NCBI GenBank assembly: GCA_017744285.1
Contig: JAGIBP010000003.1
Span: 62,001-126,000, forward strand
Source: Variovorax sp.
GTDB taxonomy: Bacteria > Pseudomonadota > Gammaproteobacteria > Burkholderiales > Burkholderiaceae_C
Direction: 5' to 3'
Length of the DNA stretch: 64,000 bases
The notes beneath the pieces are model-generated. The model was not told where the DNA came from and did no database searches. It saw only the letters and a list, made by a program, of their open reading frames with translations. The position numbers and the translations under genes are program-made. Positions 1 to 7,831 of this stretch are shown here, one piece after another (the stretch's first letter is position 1; each line of letters starts with the position of its first letter).

Positions 1-873
1 CTCCTCGTCGAAGTCGATCAGCATCTGCGCCGGGCAGTCGGCCTCGGTGTCGTTGCGGAACAGCCACTGGCACAGCTGGATGCGCCCATCGTCGATCGGC
101 GTGAAGCAGTTGATGATGATGTGGCGCACGCCCGACGGGTACTCGATGTCGAGCCGGCGCGAGAACGGCAGGAAGTAGGCGTTGCGCATGTGGCGCGTGG
201 TGATCGGGTCGGTGACGCCGCTGATGGCGTGGAACTTCGCTGGGTTCACCGCGTCGATGACCGTCTCGGCGCGAAAGCCGTTGTCGTCCTCGATCAGCTC
301 GTACTTGCTCGGCTTCGGGCTCGCCGCCACGCCGAAGGTCGCGCGATGCACGAAGCTGAAGTGCGAGTTGTCGAAGGAGTTCTCCAGCGCGCGCATGGGG
401 CTGGTCTTCCACTCCTCGTAGAACTGGTGGATGGTGCGGTAGGCCGGATCGTCGAACTCGGGCACGTGCGGGATCTCGGCGATCGGATCGTCCAGCGCCA
501 CCCACGCGTAGCCGTAGCGCGCGACGCAGTGGTAGGCCGTGGTCCGGTACTCGGGCGAGATGGCGCGATCGGGCTCGTACTGCGGAATGCGCACCACCTG
601 GCCGCTGCGGTCATAGGTCCAGCCGTGGTAGCCGCACTGGATCGCGCCCTGCCCGCAGGCCCGGCCCTCGGCATCCACGCACCAGCCCTTCGAGAGCTTC
701 GCCGTGCGGTGGCAGCAGCGGTCGCGCAGCGCGGCCGGCTGGCCGTCGGCGTCGAGGAACAGCACGATGTTCTCGCCGAGCAGCGTGAAGGGCCTGGGCC
801 CCTGCCGCAGATCGGCCAGCGGCATGACGGCATGCCAGAACTTGCGAAAGACGGGTTGCTGCGTGACGAGCAT
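1..873 (-). CDS. Rieske 2Fe-2S aromatic ring-hydroxylating oxygenase, large subunit (3' end cut by window)
   Basis: Partial: the frame runs open off the left edge, giving the first 291 residues. The Rieske cluster ligands are visible as C53-C54-H55 (C-x-H) and C80-G-Y-H83. The 24-residue gap between them is longer than the usual 15-17. A non-haem iron motif follows near residue 165 (DNSHFSFVH, two His four apart). This layout fits VanA-like or pheophorbide-oxygenase-like Rieske monooxygenases, which demethylate or hydroxylate aromatic or heterocyclic substrates using an external reductase. The start is ATG at 873 with AGGAG about 7 nt upstream. It is divergent from an ABC binding protein, with which it shares a duplicated promoter element. 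The substrate is unknown. Confidence 0.9.
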   Translation of the reverse strand, partial: MLVTQQPVFRKFWHAVMPLADLRQGPRPFTLLGENIVLFLDADGQPAALRDRCCHRTAKLSKGWCVDAEGRACGQGAIQCGYHGWTYDRSGQVVRIPQYEPDRAISPEYRTTAYHCVARYGYAWVALDDPIAEIPHVPEFDDPAYRTIHQFYEEWKTSPMRALENSFDNSHFSFVHRATFGVAASPKPSKYELIEDDNGFRAETVIDAVNPAKFHAISGVTDPITTRHMRNAYFLPFSRRLDIEYPSGVRHIIINCFTPIDDGRIQLCQWLFRNDTEADCPAQMLIDFDEE

Positions 874-912
874 GGGAAAGACTCCTTCGGATGTGCGTGG
901 GGACGACCATGA

Positions 913-1085
913 AAGAGCAATTTCCCGCCGCGGCACTGGCCGGGCTGAACGCTTCTACTCTGCGCCGAAAGCCTTGCAAGTTGCGCGCCCGGCATGTGCT
1001 GGCACGCGTCGTGCATCACGGCCTTCGAGAGTAGAAGCGTTCAGCAGCGCACGCACCTCGCGTGCACCGCCCGGAAATTGCTCTT
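913..1085. repeat. Nested inverted repeat in the divergent promoter region
   Basis: Two pairs of inverted arms lie between the divergent oxygenase and binding-protein genes. The inner arms are 18 nt and perfect (944-961 and 1028-1045, GCTGAACGCTTCTACTCT and its complement). The outer arms are 13 nt and perfect (913-925 and 1073-1085, AAGAGCAATTTCC and its complement). Spacing between inner and outer arm is 18 nt on the left and 27 nt on the right. Read outward, each gene therefore carries the same two-part element upstream of its start. I infer a duplicated operator or promoter giving joint control of both genes; the regulator is not identifiable here. Confidence 0.75.
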
Positions 1086-1142
1086 GCGGCGCCCGCCTGA
1101 CCACGGGCGCTCAGGACCCACGAACCTTCCGGAGATCTGCTC

Positions 1143-2174
1143 ATGCAACGCCGTTCCTTCCTCCTCGCTTCCGCCGCGGCCGGTGCCGCCCTCACGCGCG
1201 CGCCCGCTGTCTTCGCGCAGGGCCCGAAGCTCACGCCGCTCAAGTTCACGCTCGACTTCCGCATCAACGGCCAGACCGCGCCCTTCTTCCTCGCGGAAAG
1301 CAAGGGCTACTACAAGGACGAAGGCCTCGATGTGACGATCGACACCGGCGCGGGCTCCGTGGCGTCGATCACGCGCATCGCGAGCGGCGTCTACCAGCTG
1401 GGCCTCGGCGACGTCAGCTCGCTCGTCGAGTTCAATGCGCAGAACCCCGGCACCCCGGTGGTGCAGGCGGTCTACCAGTACTACAACCGCGCACCATTCG
1501 TGATCATCGGCCGCAAGGATCGCGGCATCACCGGCGACTTCCGCAGCCTGCAGGGCAAGAAGGTGGCCGCCGCCGCGGTGGAGGCCACGCGCCGCGCCTG
1601 GCCGATGGTCGCGCGCCGGCAGGGCATGAAGGGCGATGCCTTCCAGTGGCAGACCACCGACTTCAGCGCGCGCGACAACGTGATGGTGCGCGGCGACGTC
1701 GATGCCGCGACCTACTTCCACGACTCGGCGGTGTCGCTCTTCGCGCGCATGAAGGGCGACGAGCTCTCGGTGCTCAAGTACTCGGACGCCGGGGTCGACC
1801 TGTATGGCAACGCCATCCTCGCGAGCAGCAACCTGATCGCGCAGAACCCGAAGGCCGTCGCCGCCTTCCTGCGCGCGACCAACCGAGCGATCGTCGAGAC
1901 CTTCGCGAACCCCGGGCCGAGCATCGCCGCGATGCGGCAGCGCGAGCCCATCCTCGACGCCCGGGTGGAACTCGAGCGCTGGGCCATCACGGCGCAGTAC
2001 GTGGGCGCCGGCGACACGCGCGGGCATGGTCTCGGCGACATCCGCAAGCTGACGCTGGAACAGCAGGTGGACGAAGTGGTCCAGGTCTTCGGCCTGAAAA
2101 ACCGCCCGTCGGCGGATGCCATCTTCAACACCTCGATGCTGCCCGCGCGCTCTGAACGTAGCATCCAGGCATGA
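1143..2174 (+). CDS. ABC transporter periplasmic substrate-binding protein, NMT1/THI5-like
   Basis: 343 residues, the usual size for the SsuA/TauA/NMT1 family. The N-terminus MQRRSFLLAS is a twin-arginine-type signal followed by an Ala-rich hydrophobic stretch and a probable cleavage site after AVFAQ. The body shows the family pattern of ligand-binding lobes, including FFLAESKGYYKDEGLDV near residues 50-65. Such proteins deliver sulfonates, pyrimidines or aromatic acids to an ABC importer. No permease or ATPase gene adjoins it here, so they may lie left of the window or be shared. Its stop overlaps the next start (ATGA at 2171-2174), so it is probably cotranscribed with the deaminase. Confidence 0.85.
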   Translation: MQRRSFLLASAAAGAALTRAPAVFAQGPKLTPLKFTLDFRINGQTAPFFLAESKGYYKDEGLDVTIDTGAGSVASITRIASGVYQLGLGDVSSLVEFNAQNPGTPVVQAVYQYYNRAPFVIIGRKDRGITGDFRSLQGKKVAAAAVEATRRAWPMVARRQGMKGDAFQWQTTDFSARDNVMVRGDVDAATYFHDSAVSLFARMKGDELSVLKYSDAGVDLYGNAILASSNLIAQNPKAVAAFLRATNRAIVETFANPGPSIAAMRQREPILDARVELERWAITAQYVGAGDTRGHGLGDIRKLTLEQQVDEVVQVFGLKNRPSADAIFNTSMLPARSERSIQA

Positions 2175-2692
2175 GCACCCTGACCTCCGACACCTTTCCC
2201 GCCGAAACCGCCCTCGACGAGCGCGACGGGCGCTACCTGCTCAAGGCCATCGTCTGGTCGCACGCGGCGCGGCGGCGGGGCAACCGTCCGTTCGGCGCGG
2301 TGATCGTTTCCGCGGACGGCGAAGTGCTGGCCGAGGCCTGGTGCAACACGGCCGAGACCGGCGACGTCACGGGGCACGCGGAAACCAACGCGGTGCGCAT
2401 GCTGGCCGATCGCCGCCTGCCGCGCGAGACACTTGCCGGCGCGACGATCTATTCCTCGGGCGAGCCCTGCGTGATGTGCGCGGGCGCGATCTTCTGGGCC
2501 AACATCGGCCGCGTGGTATTCGGCATCGACGCCGAGCGGCTGCGCGTGTTTCGCGGCGAGCGCGGCGACCAGCGCGATGCCGAGCTGTCGTGCCGCGACG
2601 TGTTCCGCGCATCGCCGCACCCGATCGAGTGCATCGGCCCGGCGCTGGTCGACGAGGCCGCCGCCGCGCACGACGGGGCCTGGAAGAGCTGA
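2171..2692 (+). CDS. Nucleoside/guanine deaminase of the CDA-like zinc family
   Basis: 173 residues with the two zinc motifs of the cytidine-deaminase fold: GHAETNAVR (H-A-E, near residue 64) and PCVMCAGAI (P-C-x2-C, near residue 97). This family includes TadA, guanine deaminase and cytosine deaminases. The length and the FGAVIVSADGEVLAEAWCNT region suit a free-base or nucleoside deaminase better than tRNA-specific TadA, but sequence alone does not fix the substrate. The start ATG overlaps the TGA of the binding-protein gene. That coupling, and the oxygenase across the divergent promoter, suggest uptake and breakdown of an N-containing ring compound (inference). Confidence 0.8.
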   Translation: MSTLTSDTFPAETALDERDGRYLLKAIVWSHAARRRGNRPFGAVIVSADGEVLAEAWCNTAETGDVTGHAETNAVRMLADRRLPRETLAGATIYSSGEPCVMCAGAIFWANIGRVVFGIDAERLRVFRGERGDQRDAELSCRDVFRASPHPIECIGPALVDEAAAAHDGAWKS

Positions 2693-2747
2693 GCACGCCA
2701 CCCGGCGCGGGGCCGGCGCCAGGATGGGATCGATTAACCTCCGCCCC

Positions 2748-3095
2748 ATGAAATCCAAAGTGCAGTTCCGCCTGCGCATCTACCGGGACGAGAGCATCGC
2801 CATCGGGCCCGGCAAGATCGCGTTGCTCGAGGCCATTGCGGAAACCGGCTCCATCTCCGCCGCCGGACGGCAGCTCGGCATGTCCTACCGCCGCGCCTGG
2901 ATGCTGATCGACGAGATGAACCGCGCGCTCACTTCGCCGGCGGTCGCCACCGCCACCGGCGGCACGCATGGCGGCGGCAGCGCGCTCACGGCCGTCGGCG
3001 AGCAGATCGTGCGGCACTACCGCGCCATCGAGAGCACGGCGCGCGTGGCCGCGGCCTCGGACATCGCGGCACTGACCCGCCTGCTCGCGCCCTGA
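2748..3095 (+). CDS. modE: ModE-like winged-helix regulator, DNA-binding domain only
   Basis: 115 residues matching the N-terminal DNA-binding half of ModE: KIALLEAIAETGSISAAGRQLGMSYRRAW is the LysR-like helix-turn-helix of the family, followed by a Gly/Thr-rich wing. The molybdate-binding Mop (TOBE) repeats that make E. coli ModE about 260 residues are absent. ATG at 2748 was chosen because it begins the conserved domain. A palindrome resembling a ModE box lies directly downstream, before modB. It is probably the repressor of the adjoining molybdate transporter, but how it senses molybdate is unclear from the sequence. Confidence 0.85.
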   Translation: MKSKVQFRLRIYRDESIAIGPGKIALLEAIAETGSISAAGRQLGMSYRRAWMLIDEMNRALTSPAVATATGGTHGGGSALTAVGEQIVRHYRAIESTARVAAASDIAALTRLLAP

Positions 3096-3138
3096 CCCTG
3101 CATCCCGGCGCGCCGACACCAGGCCGCCCGCGCCTCTT

Positions 3139-3162
3139 CGCTATATCCAAGGGGATGGAGCG
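3139..3162. promoter_or_regulatory. Putative ModE operator upstream of modBAC
   Basis: The sequence reads CGCTATATCC-AAGG-GGATGGAGCG. The right half matches the complement of the left at 8 of 10 positions. The left half contains CGCTATAT, the half-site core of the known E. coli ModE box. It sits between modE and modB, about 105 bp before the modB start, where repression would act on modBAC. Confidence 0.6.
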
Positions 3163-3266
3163 CCGGAAGGCGGAGCATCGATCGAACGCGTTTCTCCCGC
3201 AGGCGGCTCGTTTTCCTCGCCTTCGCACTTTTCCGCATGTAACAATAGCGTCATTCCCTTCGGTAC

Positions 3267-3944
3267 ATGACGCTCGCCCTGCTCACCTCCATGGACTGGT
3301 CACCTCTGGTGCTCTCGGTCAAGGTCGCGGCCGTCGCGACGATGCTCGCGCTGGTGGCGGGCGTGGCGCTGGGCTGGCTGTTCGCGCGGCGTCCGTTCCC
3401 GGGCTCGTCGGTGCTCGAATCGCTGTTCATGCTGCCGCTGGTGCTGCCCCCCACGGTGATCGGCTATTCGATCCTGCTGGCGGCCGGACGGCGCAGCCCG
3501 CTCGGCGAGTGGCTGCGCGAGCATTTCGACTACACGATCATCTTCAGCTGGCACGGCGCCGTGGTGGCCTCCGCCGTGGTCGCGCTGCCGCTGGTGCTGA
3601 AGTCGGCCAGCGCGGCTTTCGAGCATGTCGACCGCTCGCTCGAAGCGGCGGCCAGCACGCTGCGGCAGTCGCCGCTGTCGGTCTTCCTGCGCGTGACGCT
3701 GCCGCTCGCCTGGCCCGGCATCCTCGCGGGCACGCTGCTCGCGTTCGCACGGGCGATGGGCGAGTTCGGTGCCTCGCTGATGGTCGCCGGCTCGATCCCC
3801 CGCCAGACCCAGACGCTGTCCATGGCGATCTACGACGCCGCGCAGGCCGGTAACGACGACCTCGCGCTGGTGCTGGTCGTCGTCACCTCGCTGCTGTCGA
3901 TCACCGTGCTGGTTCTGTCGAACCGGTTCTTCTCGCTTCGCTGA
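3267..3944 (+). CDS. modB: Molybdate ABC transporter permease ModB
   Basis: 225 residues, normal for ModB, with about five hydrophobic segments. The cytoplasmic EAA loop that docks on the ATPase is visible as EAAASTLRQSPLSVFLRVTLP near residues 128-148, followed by AWPGILAGTLLAFARAMGEFGAS. An early PLVLPPTVIGYSIL segment is also typical. It forms the inner-membrane channel for molybdate. Gene order here is B-A-C behind modE, whereas modA-modB-modC is more common. The gap to modA is 15 nt. Confidence 0.93.
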   Translation: MTLALLTSMDWSPLVLSVKVAAVATMLALVAGVALGWLFARRPFPGSSVLESLFMLPLVLPPTVIGYSILLAAGRRSPLGEWLREHFDYTIIFSWHGAVVASAVVALPLVLKSASAAFEHVDRSLEAAASTLRQSPLSVFLRVTLPLAWPGILAGTLLAFARAMGEFGASLMVAGSIPRQTQTLSMAIYDAAQAGNDDLALVLVVVTSLLSITVLVLSNRFFSLR

Positions 3945-3959
3945 CCCAGGAGCCGCTTC

Positions 3960-4709
3960 ATGCGCACGTCCCGTTTCGCTTTCATCGTCCTTGCCCTGGC
4001 CCTGCCGGCCGGCGCGATGGCGCAGCAGCTCACGGTCTCGGCCGCCGCGAGCCTGACGGATGCCTTCAAGGAGATCGGCCCGCGGTTCGAGGCGAGCAGG
4101 CCGGGCGCGACCGTGCGCTTCAACTTCGCCGCCTCGGGCGTGCTGCTGCAGCAGATCAGCCAGGGCGCGCCGGTGGACGTGTTCGCCAGCGCCGACCAGG
4201 AAACGATGGACCGCGCCGTGGGCCAGAAACTGATCGACACCCCGACGCGCAAGGACTTCGCGGCCAACAGCCTGGTGCTGATCGAGCCCGCGCGGGGCGG
4301 CGCGGGCCTCAAGACCCTGCAGGACCTCGCCGGCCCCGGCGTGAAGAAGATCGCGATCGGCAAGACCGCCACCGTGCCGGTGGGCCGCTACACGCGCGAG
4401 GCGCTGGAGGCCGCGCGGCTGTGGACTCCGCTCGAGCCCCGCTTCGTGCAGGCCGACAGCGTGCGCCAGGTGCTCGACTACGTGAGCCGGGGCGAAGCGG
4501 AGGCGGGCTTCGTGTACCGCACCGATGCCGCCGTCATGGGCGACAAGGTGCGCGTGGTTCTCACGGCGACCGGCCACACGCCGGTGACCTACCCGATCGC
4601 CGTGATCGCCGACAGCCAGGAGAAGGCATTGGCGAAGGACTTCATCGCCTTCCTCGCGACCGCGCCGTCTCAGGCCGTGCTCGCGCGCTTCGGCTTCGGA
4701 AAACCGTGA
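3960..4709 (+). CDS. modA: Molybdate ABC transporter periplasmic binding protein ModA
   Basis: 249 residues with a Sec signal peptide (a hydrophobic run ending in AGAMAQ). The mature protein opens with LTVSAAASLTDAFKEI, the classic ModA start, and contains VDVFASADQETMD and the C-terminal hinge region VTYPIAVIADSQ. It binds molybdate or tungstate in the periplasm and passes it to ModBC. Its TGA overlaps the GTG of modC, so the two are translationally coupled. Confidence 0.93.
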   Translation: MRTSRFAFIVLALALPAGAMAQQLTVSAAASLTDAFKEIGPRFEASRPGATVRFNFAASGVLLQQISQGAPVDVFASADQETMDRAVGQKLIDTPTRKDFAANSLVLIEPARGGAGLKTLQDLAGPGVKKIAIGKTATVPVGRYTREALEAARLWTPLEPRFVQADSVRQVLDYVSRGEAEAGFVYRTDAAVMGDKVRVVLTATGHTPVTYPIAVIADSQEKALAKDFIAFLATAPSQAVLARFGFGKP

Positions 4710-5485
4710 TCGACGTCGACCTGCAACTGACCGTCACCGACGGGGCGCGCCGCTTCGATCTCGCGGCGCGCTTCGCCACGGATGTTCCCTTCGCCGCGCT
4801 CTACGGCCCTTCGGGCGCCGGCAAGTCGCTGACCTTCCAGGCCATCGCCGGGCTGCTGCATCCCTCGGCCGGGCATGTGCGGCTCGACGGCCGCACCTTG
4901 TTCGATTCGGCACAAGGCATCGACCTGCCGGCGTCCGAGCGACGCATCGGCTACCTGTTCCAGAACTACGCGCTGTTCCCCCACCTGACGGTGCGCGAGA
5001 ACGTCGCCTTCGGCCTCACCTCGTGGCGCAGGCGGCGCCTCGCGCCGGAGGATGCCGAGCGGGTCGATGTCCTGCTGCGCAGCTTCGATCTCGGCGCCAT
5101 GGCCGACAGCCGCCCGCGAACGCTGTCGGGCGGGCAGCAGCAGCGCGTGGCGCTCGCGCGCGCGCTGGCGTGCCGTCCGCAGGTGCTGCTGCTGGACGAG
5201 CCCTTCGCGGCGCTCAACCCCATGCTGCGCAGCGCCGTGCGGCGCGATCTCGCGGCGATGCAGCGCGAGTGGGACATTCCGGTGCTGATGATCACGCACG
5301 ACATCGACGACGTGCTCGATCTGGCCGACGTGGCCTTCGTGTACGAGGCGGGCCAGGTGGCGCAGGAGGTCGACCTGCAGGGCGGCACCAGCCGCCCGCT
5401 CATGGCACAGAAGCTGGGCGTGCCGGCGCGGCAGGACGAGACGCCCGAGCGAAGCCGGCTGCGCCGGCTGCTGCTGGGCGGCTAG
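4706..5485 (+). CDS. modC: Molybdate ABC transporter ATPase ModC, short form without Mop domain
   Basis: 259 residues. Walker A is GPSGAGKS (near residue 36), the signature is LSGGQQQR, Walker B is VLLLDEPFAAL and the switch His is in MITHD. GTG at 4706 is used because it overlaps the modA stop and begins the domain. E. coli ModC is about 350 residues with a C-terminal Mop/TOBE domain; this protein ends soon after the ATPase core, so that domain is missing. It energises molybdate import at the inner membrane. Confidence 0.9.
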   Translation: MIDVDLQLTVTDGARRFDLAARFATDVPFAALYGPSGAGKSLTFQAIAGLLHPSAGHVRLDGRTLFDSAQGIDLPASERRIGYLFQNYALFPHLTVRENVAFGLTSWRRRRLAPEDAERVDVLLRSFDLGAMADSRPRTLSGGQQQRVALARALACRPQVLLLDEPFAALNPMLRSAVRRDLAAMQREWDIPVLMITHDIDDVLDLADVAFVYEAGQVAQEVDLQGGTSRPLMAQKLGVPARQDETPERSRLRRLLLGG

Positions 5486-5538
5486 CCCCCTTCAATGCCC
5501 TCGCGAACGGGCGACGGCGAATTCCCTACACTCGGTCC

Positions 5539-6369
5539 ATGCCCTGGCACGCGCAGCTCGCTCTCGATTACCGCCTCGAACAACAACGCAGCACGGCGAG
5601 ATTCCGTCACGACGGCCCGCTGCGCATCCTGCAAAGTCTCTATCCGGAGGGCGATGCCGTCTGCCACAACGTGCTGGTGCATCCGCCGGGCGGACTGGTC
5701 GGCGGCGACACCCTCGACATCCGCGTGCATGCGGCAGCCGGCAGCCACGGCCTCGTCACGACGCCCGGCGCCAGCCGCTTCTATCGCTCGGAGGGCGAAC
5801 TCGCGCTGCAGCGCACCGAACTCTCGCTCGAAGCCGGCGCGCGCCTCGAATGGCTGCCGCTCGAAGCCATCTGCTACAGCGGCTGCCGCGCCGAGAACCG
5901 CCTGACCTTGCGCGTGGCGCCGGGCGCCGAACTCATCGGCTGGGACGTGACGGCGCTCGGCCTGCCGGCCGCGGACCAGCCCTTCGAGCGCGGCACGCTG
6001 CAGCAGCACATCGAGGTGCCCGGCGTGTGGCTGGAGCGCGGCCGCATCGATGCGAGCGACGCGCGGCTGCTGCAGAGCCCGCTCGGCTTCGCGGGGCATC
6101 GCTGCCTCGCCTCGATCTTCTTCGTCGCCGGGTCGGCGGTGGCGCGCGAGCGGCGCGAAGCGGCCCTCGACGCCGCGCGCGCCCTGATCGAGCGCCATGC
6201 GCTGCAAGGCAGCGCGGGCGTGACCAGCCCGCACGCCGAGGTCATCGTGCTGCGCGCGCTCGCACCCGTCGTCGAGCCGGCCATGCAGCTGCTGCGGCAG
6301 GTCTGGATGGCGTGGCGCGCCGAGCTCTGGAAGCTCCCCGCCCAGCCGCCGCGCATCTGGGCGATGTAG
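5539..6369 (+). CDS. ureD: Urease accessory protein UreD
   Basis: 276 residues, typical for UreD. Diagnostic segments are VHPPGGLVGGDTLDI (near residues 49-63), LVTTPGASRFYRS and the C-terminal LWKLPAQPPRIWAM. UreD forms the UreDFG complex that loads nickel into apo-urease. The gene appears complete, but no ureA, ureB, ureC, ureE, ureF or ureG lies in the window. It sits between modC and an MFS transporter on the strand opposite to the urt operon 6 kb away. ATG at 5539 begins the conserved region; upstream open frame belongs to modC shadow. Confidence 0.92.
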   Translation: MPWHAQLALDYRLEQQRSTARFRHDGPLRILQSLYPEGDAVCHNVLVHPPGGLVGGDTLDIRVHAAAGSHGLVTTPGASRFYRSEGELALQRTELSLEAGARLEWLPLEAICYSGCRAENRLTLRVAPGAELIGWDVTALGLPAADQPFERGTLQQHIEVPGVWLERGRIDASDARLLQSPLGFAGHRCLASIFFVAGSAVARERREAALDAARALIERHALQGSAGVTSPHAEVIVLRALAPVVEPAMQLLRQVWMAWRAELWKLPAQPPRIWAM

Positions 6370-6391
6370 CCCGACCCGGCAGCGGCGCCCC

Positions 6392-7831
6392 ATGCGCATC
6401 GAACACAGCGACATCCCGGCCCGCCTCGACCGCCTGCCGTGGTCGCGCTGGCACTGGCGGGTGGTGATCGCGCTCGGTGTGGCCTGGGTGCTCGACGGGC
6501 TCGAAGTCACGCTGGTGGGCTCGCTCGGCGGCGTGCTGGAGCGGCCCGACACGCTGGCGCTCACCGCGACGCAGGTCGGCGTCTCCGGGTCGCTCTACAT
6601 CGCGGGCGCGGTGGTCGGCGCGCTGCTGTTCGGCCGGCTGGCCGACCGGCTGGGGCGCAAGCGGCTCTTCCTCATGACGCTCGCGGTGTATGCGGTCGCG
6701 ACGCTGGCCACGGCCTTCTCGCCCGGCTTCGCGTTCTTCGCGGCCTGCCGCTTCGCCACCGGACTTGGCATCGGCGGCGAGTACGCGGCGATCAACTCCG
6801 CCATCGACGAGCTGATCCCGGCGCGCGTGCGCGGGCGCGTGAACCTCGCGATCAACGGCAGCTTCTGGGTCGGCGCGGCGCTCGGCGCCGGCCTGAGTCT
6901 GTGGCTGCTCGACCCGGGCGTGCTGGGACCGGTGCACGGCTGGCGCGCCGCCTTCGCGCTGGGCGCGCTCCTCGCGGTGGCGATCCTGCTGGTGCGGCGC
7001 GACGTGCCCGAAAGCCCGCGCTGGCTCATCGCCCATGGCCGCGCGGACGAAGCCGAACGCATCGTGCGCGGCATCGAGGCAGAAGTCGCCGCGCGGCATG
7101 GCCCGCTGCCGCCGGCGGTCGGCCACGTGGCCTTTGGCGAGCGCGCGCGGCCCGGCTGGCGCGAGGTGATGCACGTGCTGCTGCGGCGCTACCCGCGCCG
7201 CAGCGTCGTCGCGCTGGCGCTGATGATCTCGCAGGCCTTCTTCTACAACGCGATCTTCTTCACCTACGCGCTGGTGCTCACGCGCTTCCACGGCGTGCCC
7301 GAAGGCCGGGTGGCGCTCTACATCTTTCCGTTCGCGCTCGGCAACGTGCTCGGCCCGCTGCTCCTGGGGCCGCTCTTCGACCGGGTGGGGCGGCGGCGCA
7401 TGATCGCGCTCACCTACGTGTGCTCGGGCCTCGGGCTCGGGCTCACGGGCTGGGCCTTCATGCAGGGCTTGCTCGACGCGCGCAGCCAGGCGCTGTGCTG
7501 GTCGGCGGTGTTCTTCCTCGCCTCGGCGGCGGCGAGTTCGGCCTACCTCACGGTGAGCGAGGTCTTCCCGCTGGAGATGCGCGCGGTCGCGATCTCGATC
7601 TTCTATGCGGTGGGCACCGGCGCGGGCGGCTTCGTCGCCCCCGCACTGTTCGGCGCGCTGATCGAGACCGGCAGCCGCGGCGCGGTCGCGGCCGGCTATG
7701 CGGTCGGCGCGGTGCTGGTCATCGCGGCCGGATCGATCGCCTGGCGCTGGGCGGTGGACGCGGAGCGCAAGCCGCTCGAGGAGATCGCGCCGCCGCTCGG
7801 CTCGGCGCCCCACGACGGGGCCGGGCGCTAG
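6392..7831 (+). CDS. MFS transporter, metabolite:H+ symporter type
   Basis: 479 residues with about 12 hydrophobic segments in two halves. TM1 carries the DGLE motif (WVLDGLEVTLVG) of the sugar/aromatic-acid symporter branch. Signature loops are present: GRLADRLGRKRLF between TM2 and TM3, and FDRVGRRRMIALTY in the second half. It begins 23 nt after ureD, so cotranscription is possible. The substrate cannot be read from sequence; carboxylates or aromatic acids are usual for this subgroup. Confidence 0.85.
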   Translation: MRIEHSDIPARLDRLPWSRWHWRVVIALGVAWVLDGLEVTLVGSLGGVLERPDTLALTATQVGVSGSLYIAGAVVGALLFGRLADRLGRKRLFLMTLAVYAVATLATAFSPGFAFFAACRFATGLGIGGEYAAINSAIDELIPARVRGRVNLAINGSFWVGAALGAGLSLWLLDPGVLGPVHGWRAAFALGALLAVAILLVRRDVPESPRWLIAHGRADEAERIVRGIEAEVAARHGPLPPAVGHVAFGERARPGWREVMHVLLRRYPRRSVVALALMISQAFFYNAIFFTYALVLTRFHGVPEGRVALYIFPFALGNVLGPLLLGPLFDRVGRRRMIALTYVCSGLGLGLTGWAFMQGLLDARSQALCWSAVFFLASAAASSAYLTVSEVFPLEMRAVAISIFYAVGTGAGGFVAPALFGALIETGSRGAVAAGYAVGAVLVIAAGSIAWRWAVDAERKPLEEIAPPLGSAPHDGAGR

